Source: Allomyces arbusculus (lineage: Eukaryota > Blastocladiomycota > Blastocladiomycetes > Blastocladiales > Blastocladiaceae). Taken from it: a stretch of DNA of 64,000 nucleotides. The stretch spans positions 124,001 to 188,000 of the forward strand of contig JADHYV010000034.1 in the NCBI GenBank assembly GCA_027604705.1, given 5' to 3'. Shown in pieces: positions 58,003 through 64,000 of the stretch. Under the pieces are notes generated by a model, which saw nothing but the letters and a program-made list of their open reading frames with translations, was not told the DNA's origin and searched no databases. Each line of letters starts with the position of its first letter. The stretch's first letter is position 1. The translations under genes were made by a program, and so were the position numbers.

Positions 58003-59484
58003 ATGCAGGCACTCTTCACGACGACGACGGCGGGCCGTGGCCTCGACCACGGCGTACGACTTACAGCACGAAAGCTGACGACGACGATCGGGCCCGCTGG
58101 ACCCGCTCAACCGCTGCTACGACCATTTTTCACGAGTGCTACCCCAAGAATGACCAACCCGAAAGCAACGATGGCAGCAGGAGCACGGACCACGACGGCA
58201 GCGTCAAGGAACCCGATGGCAACGGCAAGGTCAGCCCCGACAGCAGAGGCAGATTCTGCGTCGAGGAGAGACCTGGATCCGGTCGCCATGGCCACTACCG
58301 ATACGCTCGAAACGGCACCGCCGATGCCAACCAAGGTGCTCGAGGTTGACCCGAATTGGATCACATTCTCGACACCCCCGGCAGCAAGAAACGGGTCGAC
58401 GCCGGACCCGCACGCGCACCTGAACGCCGTCCCGATCATCACCGACCCGCGTGGCGTCGCCGCCCTGCAAGAAGCAACACAGTGGCTCACGACCGAGCAA
58501 CAAGTGATTGGCCTGCCAACCGAGACCGTCTACGGGCTCGCCGGCGACGCGCGCAGTGCCCTGGCCGTCTCGCGCATCTTCGCGGCCAAGCGGCGACCCA
58601 GTGACAATCCACTGATCGTGCACGTCGCGTCGCTGACCATGCTCGAGGACCTGGTCGGTGAGGCCGCCATCACACCCGTGCACCGGCGCGTCATGGCCGC
58701 GTACTGGCCTGGCCCACTGACGCTGCTCTTCCCAATTCGCACGGGTGTTTTGCCGCCGACCGTGACCGCAGGTCAGCCGACAGTCGCCGTGCGGTTTCCC
58801 GCGCACCCGGTCGCGCGCGCGCTGATTGCCATTAGCGGGTGTCCATTGGCGGCGCCGTCGGCCAACGCGTCCGGCCGCCCCTCGCCGACACTCGCGTCGC
58901 ACGTTGTGCGCGACCTCGATGGCCGGATTCCGCTGGTAATCGATGCGGGCCAGTGCGCGTGCGGGCTCGAATCGACGGTTCTGTCCGTGCAAGATCCCGC
59001 ACGACCCGTGGTCCTGCGTCCCGGCGGCGTCACGGTCGAGCAACTCGCGGCCACGCTTGGCGTGGACGTCGCGTGCCACTCAGGCCACGTCGCGGACGCA
59101 GCGACCCCCGCGGCGCCCGGAATGAAGTACCGGCACTATTCCCCACGCGCACGCGTGATCGTCGTCGAGAATTCGACGGCGAGCGCAGTCGCGAAGGTAT
59201 GCGGGCGGTATGCGCGTGTGGGTGTGCTGCGCACGGTCTCGCCCGTGGCGGTCCTCGGGACGGTGGACTTTGATGCGCGCGCGGACCCTGTCAAGGAATT
59301 GTTTCGCGCGCTGCGGTGGCTCGACGATCAAGGGGTCGAGGCGATTGTTGTCGAGGGCATGGACGACGCGCATGTCGGGCGCGCGTTTATGAACCGCGTG
59401 CGCAAGGCCGCGTCAGAGATTGTGGATGCGCGTGCGCTGACCTGGGCTGCGGTGGTATCGTCAGCATCGCCGTCGGCGAGGTGA
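58003..59484 (+). CDS. SUA5: Threonylcarbamoyl-AMP synthase SUA5
   Basis: YrdC/Sua5 enzyme that makes threonylcarbamoyl-AMP from Thr, bicarbonate and ATP, the first step of the t6A37 tRNA modification. Intronless, 493 residues from the first ATG. The YrdC domain has IGLPTETVYGLAGDA, AKRRPSDNPLIVHV, YWPGPLTLLFP, VAVRFPAHPVARAL and APSANASGRPSPT. The C-terminal Sua5 domain contains GMKYRHYSPRARVIVVE. The first 110 residues are basic and Ser/Thr/Ala-rich (LTARKLTTTIG) with no conserved segment, suiting a mitochondrial presequence. In-frame Met codons at 58150 and 58297 could start a cytosolic form, since both compartments need t6A (inference). Confidence 0.96.
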   Translation: MQALFTTTTAGRGLDHGVRLTARKLTTTIGPAGPAQPLLRPFFTSATPRMTNPKATMAAGARTTTAASRNPMATARSAPTAEADSASRRDLDPVAMATTDTLETAPPMPTKVLEVDPNWITFSTPPAARNGSTPDPHAHLNAVPIITDPRGVAALQEATQWLTTEQQVIGLPTETVYGLAGDARSALAVSRIFAAKRRPSDNPLIVHVASLTMLEDLVGEAAITPVHRRVMAAYWPGPLTLLFPIRTGVLPPTVTAGQPTVAVRFPAHPVARALIAISGCPLAAPSANASGRPSPTLASHVVRDLDGRIPLVIDAGQCACGLESTVLSVQDPARPVVLRPGGVTVEQLAATLGVDVACHSGHVADAATPAAPGMKYRHYSPRARVIVVENSTASAVAKVCGRYARVGVLRTVSPVAVLGTVDFDARADPVKELFRALRWLDDQGVEAIVVEGMDDAHVGRAFMNRVRKAASEIVDARALTWAAVVSSASPSAR

Positions 59485-59849
59485 AGGAGGGCGACGGATG
59501 GAAACGAGAGGAATGAATTAATCTAGGGCTATCATTGCGTGTTATAGTGAGTCTTTCGTCGATGGTGCAGGTGACACGTCTCCATGCACAAACGTGCAGA
59601 ACGGCCCAACAAATCCGCAAAACCACCGAACCACATCCGCCAACAGACAAGTCGACCCTGCACACCGCGACGACGTCGACGACCGCCGCGACCACGACCA
59701 CAGCGCCTCTTTACTTGATCGCGCGCGCCCCGACTTGCCGCACTCGCCGACGGCGCCCACGATCTGCTCGTCCGCACCAAACTCCGCCTGTCCCCGCCAA
59801 GAACTCGCCCTGCACCACCCACCGCCCGCACGCATCGTCGCCGGCCACC
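59485..59849. other. Intergenic region SUA5/C2H2 factor
   Basis: 365 bases containing the SUA5 3' end and the zinc-finger gene's upstream region. An open frame upstream of its ATG is in phase but has no conserved content. No TATA box or repeat is seen. Confidence 0.45.
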
Positions 59850-62068
59850 ATGGATCCCGCACCGGCCTCTGGTCCGCCCAACGCCGACCCAATCCTTGGA
59901 ACCGACCCGAAATTGCAAGCAAACGCGGCTGTAAGCGGCCAGACACCGCCGTCCCCTGCGCCGTCGCCGTCTGCCATGGGTCTGGCCCTGCAAGTCACCG
60001 CCAACGGCCACGGTTCAACTCCAGTATCGACGACGACCACGACGACGACGGCAGCGACCAACGGCACCACTACGGCCACCGGCCCGACCCCGATCCACAC
60101 GCCCGCCATGTCCGCCATGACGCCGCCCGTGTCGACGACCAACGGGCATGGTCCCGCAGTCCCGGGTCCGTCGTCGCTGCCCACGCAAGACCCGCAGCAG
60201 CAACCGCTGCAAAACGCCGACCACGCACACCCGGCGCCACCAGTACCCGCGTCCACGACCGCTGCGAATCCCGCCGTTGCCGCTTCGACCGACGACGCGC
60301 CTCCTCCGCCGCCGCCACCTCCACCTGCGCCGCACCCGCAATTCGCCTACATTCTCGCACCGATCGACCCGGCGACGGGCCAGCCGATGCTTGCGCCCAA
60401 CGGCGCACCGTTCACGCTCGTCCCGATGCCGCCGCCGCCGCCGCTCGGCGCGCACACGGCGCCGACGAGTCCCGCTGTCGCTCCCGGCGGGCACGCGCGC
60501 GCCATGTCGGTGCCCGTGACCATGTCATCTGCGCGCGGTGCTGCGGCCACGCACGCGGCGTGGTGGCCGCCCGGGTGGCCAGCGCAACCAGGTGCGTTGG
60601 ATCATGCGATAACAAAGAGGTTGACAGCGGCTCACCGTAACAGTTTTTTGTGATGGTAGGCGTGCCTAACGGCGATGCGACCGTCCCACACCTGATCCCA
60701 GCCCCGATGATGGTACCTGCGCCCAATGGATCAAGTGCGGCTCCATGGCCCGTACCTCACTTTGGCGAGTACGGCGTCGTCCCGCCCGCCATGGTTCTGA
60801 CCCCGCTCCCGGATCATGCGGCCATGGCCGCAACAGCAGCAACGGCAGCAGCCACGTCGCGGCCTGGTACGGCCATGAGCACCGACAGCGCGACGGCAAC
60901 GACGACGTCGACATCAACGTCGACCACAACGACTCCGGCCCGAAGCAGCACGGGCGAATTGGTGTGCCCGCACCCTGGGTGCGGCAAAGTGTTCCAGCGG
61001 TCGCATAACTTGAAGTCGCACATGCTCACGCACTCGGAGAGCAAGCCGTTCCAGTGCCAGCACTGCGATCTGGCGTTTCGCCGGAACCACGATTTGGTAT
61101 GTGCTCGTCCTCGGTCTCGCAGCTCCTCAACGTCGACTAATTCGCATGCCCTTCGCCAGCGCCGCCACGTCCGCCTGCACTCAGGCCAGAAACCTTACGT
61201 TTGCCCACGGTGCCAGCGGTCCTTTGCACGCTCCGACGCGCTGCGGCGGCACGTCAAGGTGGATGCATGCGGTGCCTCGGTCGTCCTGCACGCCCACGCT
61301 CATGCACACGCCCACGCGCACGTCCCGCCCGGCGCACCGCAACCTCCACCACCGTCGGTTCCGCCAGTCGCGACCTGGGTGCCCGCAACGGCACCCCCGC
61401 CTGACGTGGCGCACGCGCACATGTACCCGCCGCCACCCCCACCGGGACACTACCACGTCCACGCGCATCCGCACCCGTACGCGCCGCACGCGCACGCGCA
61501 CACGCATGTGCCGCATCACCACCACCACCATCATCATCATCAGGCGTCCGGGACCTACCCGCCGCCGCGACTGGGCGCTTTCCCCGTGCAGGGGCCACCG
61601 CTACAGCCGCCGCCACCCGACGTCGTGCCCGTCTCGGCAGCGGTTGCGGTCACGGCGACGACAGCGGCCGCGGCCGCGGTTGCAGGCACGCTGCCGCTCG
61701 AGTCGCCGCCGCGACCTCCACCTCCACCGGCAACCAGTAATCTGCAACCTGTCCCAACGGCGCCGCCGCGCGTCGAGACGACCGAAGAAGCCGCGGCGGC
61801 GCTGCTCAGTATGGACATGGACGTGGACGCGGCCGCGGGGGTACCAGCGAGCACCAGCGCAGCGGTACTGACCATGTCGGCGGAGGCGGCCATGACCCCG
61901 GACGTCTTGGCGGATACGGATGCGTATATCTCGGTGCTGGGGTTCGATGTGAGTAGCGCGGCGGCAGGGACCCAGGTTCAGGATGGGCCGACGGGAGGCG
62001 TCGCAACGTCGTCGCCGGCCGCGGGATCGGCAACGGTGGCAGCGACTGCATCGGGTTCGGAGGGGTGA
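59850..62068 (+). CDS. C2H2 zinc-finger transcription factor, Crz1-like
   Basis: Predicted nuclear DNA-binding protein of 695 residues; exons 59850-60591, 60660-61096 and 61160-62068. The start codon has a perfect CCACCATGG context. Three tandem fingers near residues 345-430: CPHPGCGKVFQRSHNLKSHM, CQHCDLAFRRNHDL joined by the second intron to RRHVRLH, and CPRCQRSFARSDALRRHVK followed by a Cys five residues after the His (C2HC). The NLKSH/NHDLRRH/SDALRRH order resembles the calcineurin-responsive Crz1 group (family knowledge), but no calcineurin-docking PxIxIT motif was noticed. The flanks are Pro-, Ala-, Thr- and His-rich, including a run of nine histidines near 61515, and look disordered. 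Confidence 0.85.
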
Positions 62069-62446
62069 GGATTGGATCATTGTGGGGACGTGTAATCTAA
62101 AATGCAAAGGGTGGGATGCACGCAGGTAGGGAGACAAGGGGGACATTGCACCGACGCGAAAGGACACGTGCGATCGTCGCTGGCACGCGTTATGGCTTGC
62201 CACCGGAAACGTCGAGCGAACCTTTTCAAAGTCCAATTTGCACAAGGCTAGCAGCGCCACGGAGAAGTGCTCCGTGCACCCTCCACCGCGCCGACGACTC
62301 CCTTGACGACGTCGCCGTCGACGACCCTGACGCGACGCCGACGCTCCCAACCACCTGCAGCAGCCACAGCGCCGTGCTCCCCGCTTCCTCGCCCGCGGCC
62401 CGCCCGACCCCGCTGACCGAATCGACCAACCAGCCAACCACGCACC
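62069..62446. other. Intergenic region C2H2 factor/CAP
   Basis: 378 bases holding the 3' end of the factor gene and the CAP promoter. Nothing else is seen. Confidence 0.5.
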
Positions 62447-64000
62447 ATGGCCGCGCCCAACGCGGGCAGCCCGCCCGAGCTCACCGACCTGATCAAGCGG
62501 CTCGAGGCCGCCACCTCCAAGCTCGAGCAGTTTGCGCGGTCGGCCGCCGCCGCGCCGCCGCCCGTTGCGGCCGCTGCTCCAGCGGCCGTCGCGTCGCGTG
62601 AGCTGCCTGGTGCCGATGCCGCCCCCGAAGTGCCCGAGGACCCGCGCGTCGTGACGGCGTTTGACGAGGAAATTCTCCAGTCGGCCTCGCTCGCCGAGTT
62701 CTTGGAAAAGTCGGCCATAATTGGCGGTGCCGTCAAGGACCAGGTGCGTCTTGTCGCGTCCATGCAGTGACGCCCAGGCACGCGTGCGGGAACTGACCGC
62801 GCAATGCCTCCTCTGCACACCACCAGGCCGATCGCATCGAGGCCGGGCTCAAGGCGACGCGCACGCTGGTTCTCGTCGCGTCGCGCGCGGCCAAGCCCGC
62901 GTCGTGGCCAACGTCGGCCGACTCGCAGGCGGCCATCAAGACGCTGCGCGAATGCATCGAGCAGACCGTCACCATCAAGGAAAAAACGCGGGCGTCACCG
63001 TTTTTTGCGCACCTCTCGGCGATCGCCGACGGTGTCCCCGCCCTCGGGTGGGTGGTCGTCGCCCCCAAACCGGGCCCGTACATCAACGAGATGCGCGACG
63101 CGGCCCAGTTTTATTTGAACCGTGTCGCGCGCGAGTGGCGCGACAAGGACCCGACACAGGTCGAGTGGGGCAAAGCGTTCACGGCGACCTTGAATGCGCT
63201 CAACAAGTACGTCATGGAGTGGCACACGACGGGGCTTGCGTGGAACGCCAAGGGGGTCGACCTCAAAACCGCGCTCGACCAGGTCAAGGGCGGTGGTGCT
63301 CCGGCAGCTGCTCCGGGCGCTCCGCGCGCGCCGGCGCCGCCCGCCGGGGGTCCGCCTCCGCCCCCGCCGCCTCCTCCTCCGCCCCCCATGGCGCCGCCGG
63401 CGCCCGCAGGCCCGCCCGCGCCCGATATGGGCAGTGTCTTCGCGCAGTTGAATGTCGGGTCGGCGATCACGGCTGGGTTGAAGAAGGTCGACAAGTCGCA
63501 AATGACGCACAAGAACCCAGAACTGCGTGCGGGTGGGGTGGTCAAGTCGACCGAGAAGGCGGCTCCCGCGGCTCCCGCGGCGGCCGCAGCGCCCAAGAAG
63601 AAGCCGGCGCGCATGACGCAGGAGGGCGCCAAGTGGATTGTCGAGTACTATGACGGCGTGCACGACTTGGTGATTGAGGATACAAACTTGAAGACGGTCG
63701 TCTACATGTACGGGTGCACGAACACGACGCTACAGGTCAAGGGCAAGATCAACTCGATTGCCATTGGTACGCGTTCTTGCGTCGCTGATCCAATGCCTCA
63801 TATTTGCCGAATTCACACTAACCCCGACTGCTCTCCCCTCATATCATGCTAGACGGGTGCAAAAAGTCGGGCGTCGTCGTCGACTCGGTCGTATCGACCG
63901 TCGACGTCGTCAACGGCAAGGGCCTGCAGCTGCAAATCATGGGCGCGACGCCGACGATCGCCGTCGACAACACCGACGGTCTGCAGCTCTACCTGTCCAA
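62447..64000 (+). CDS. SRV2: Adenylyl cyclase-associated protein (CAP/SRV2), 3' part beyond right edge
   Basis: Actin-monomer recycling protein that also binds adenylyl cyclase in yeast. Exons 62447-62743, 62827-63766 and 63853 to the window edge; 461 complete codons are present. The N-terminal helix LTDLIKRLEAATSKLEQFA is the cyclase-binding/oligomerisation segment. The helical folded domain has LKATRTLVLVASRAAKPASW, SPFFAHLSAIADGVPALGWV and YINEMRDAAQFYLNRV. A proline-rich stretch (12 prolines in a row near 63355-63390) follows, then a WH2-like region, and the beta-helical C-terminal CARP domain (KWIVEYYDGVHDLVIED, GCKKSGVVVDSVVSTVDVV). The end of the CARP domain is missing. Confidence 0.96.

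Noticed and set aside
1-64000. tRNA, rRNA, CRISPR and virus-derived elements
   Set aside because: I noticed no cloverleaf-like sequence, rRNA segment, regularly spaced direct repeats, or viral or LTR-type coding regions. A tRNA scan by program was not possible.

Overview
The window is GC-rich eukaryotic DNA with short spliceosomal introns (about 50 to 160 bases) and densely packed genes on both strands. Several genes are typical of a flagellated fungus. CEP20/FOR20 is a basal-body protein, SPAG6/PF16 belongs to the axonemal central pair and CFAP410 is ciliary; TBCB, a tubulin chaperone, is present too. Fungal-type SFM1, a fungal-style PQ-loop protein and a Crz1-like zinc-finger factor sit beside them. 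I infer a zoosporic fungus, more likely Blastocladiomycota (Allomyces-like) than Chytridiomycota. This is inference from gene content and GC content, not a database match.

Layout. 1-8.7 kb: a mitochondrial SLC25 carrier (cut by the left edge) head-to-head with MPC2, then SFM1, NAA25 (NatB auxiliary subunit) and a mitochondrial YciI-like protein. The convergent NAA25/YciI ends have been tandemly duplicated. 9-21 kb: a small GPI-anchored secreted protein, RPC40/AC40, CEP20, TBCB, NAA15 (NatA auxiliary subunit), a 1.3-kb CpG-depleted gene-less island containing a decayed copy of the NAA15 upstream region, and eIF3j. 21.5-26.5 kb: a UBR1-like E3 ligase that has ClpS, RING and C-terminal cap regions but no UBR box in its N-terminus or upstream. 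27-48.5 kb: a minus-strand giant gene of about 6,500 codons in two exons, built of three roughly 7-kb super-repeats and a C-terminal array of Trp/basic repeats. It abuts, and may be spliced to, a PQ-loop membrane protein gene; the fused product would be about 7,050 residues. 49-64 kb: PP4 catalytic subunit, CFAP410 head-to-head with SPAG6, a TPR protein, SUA5, a C2H2 factor, and CAP/SRV2 (cut by the right edge).

Themes. Several genes serve translation and protein N-termini: NatA and NatB auxiliary subunits, an N-recognin-like ligase, eIF3j, SFM1, SUA5 and RPC40. A second set serves the flagellum and microtubules. I see no operon-like logic beyond shared divergent promoters. The most unusual elements are the giant repetitive protein, the UBR-box-less recognin and the CpG-depleted island. 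Gene models were built by hand from reading-frame continuity, GT-AG sites and remembered family sequences. Exon phases sum to whole codons in every complete model, but no transcript data or searches were available.
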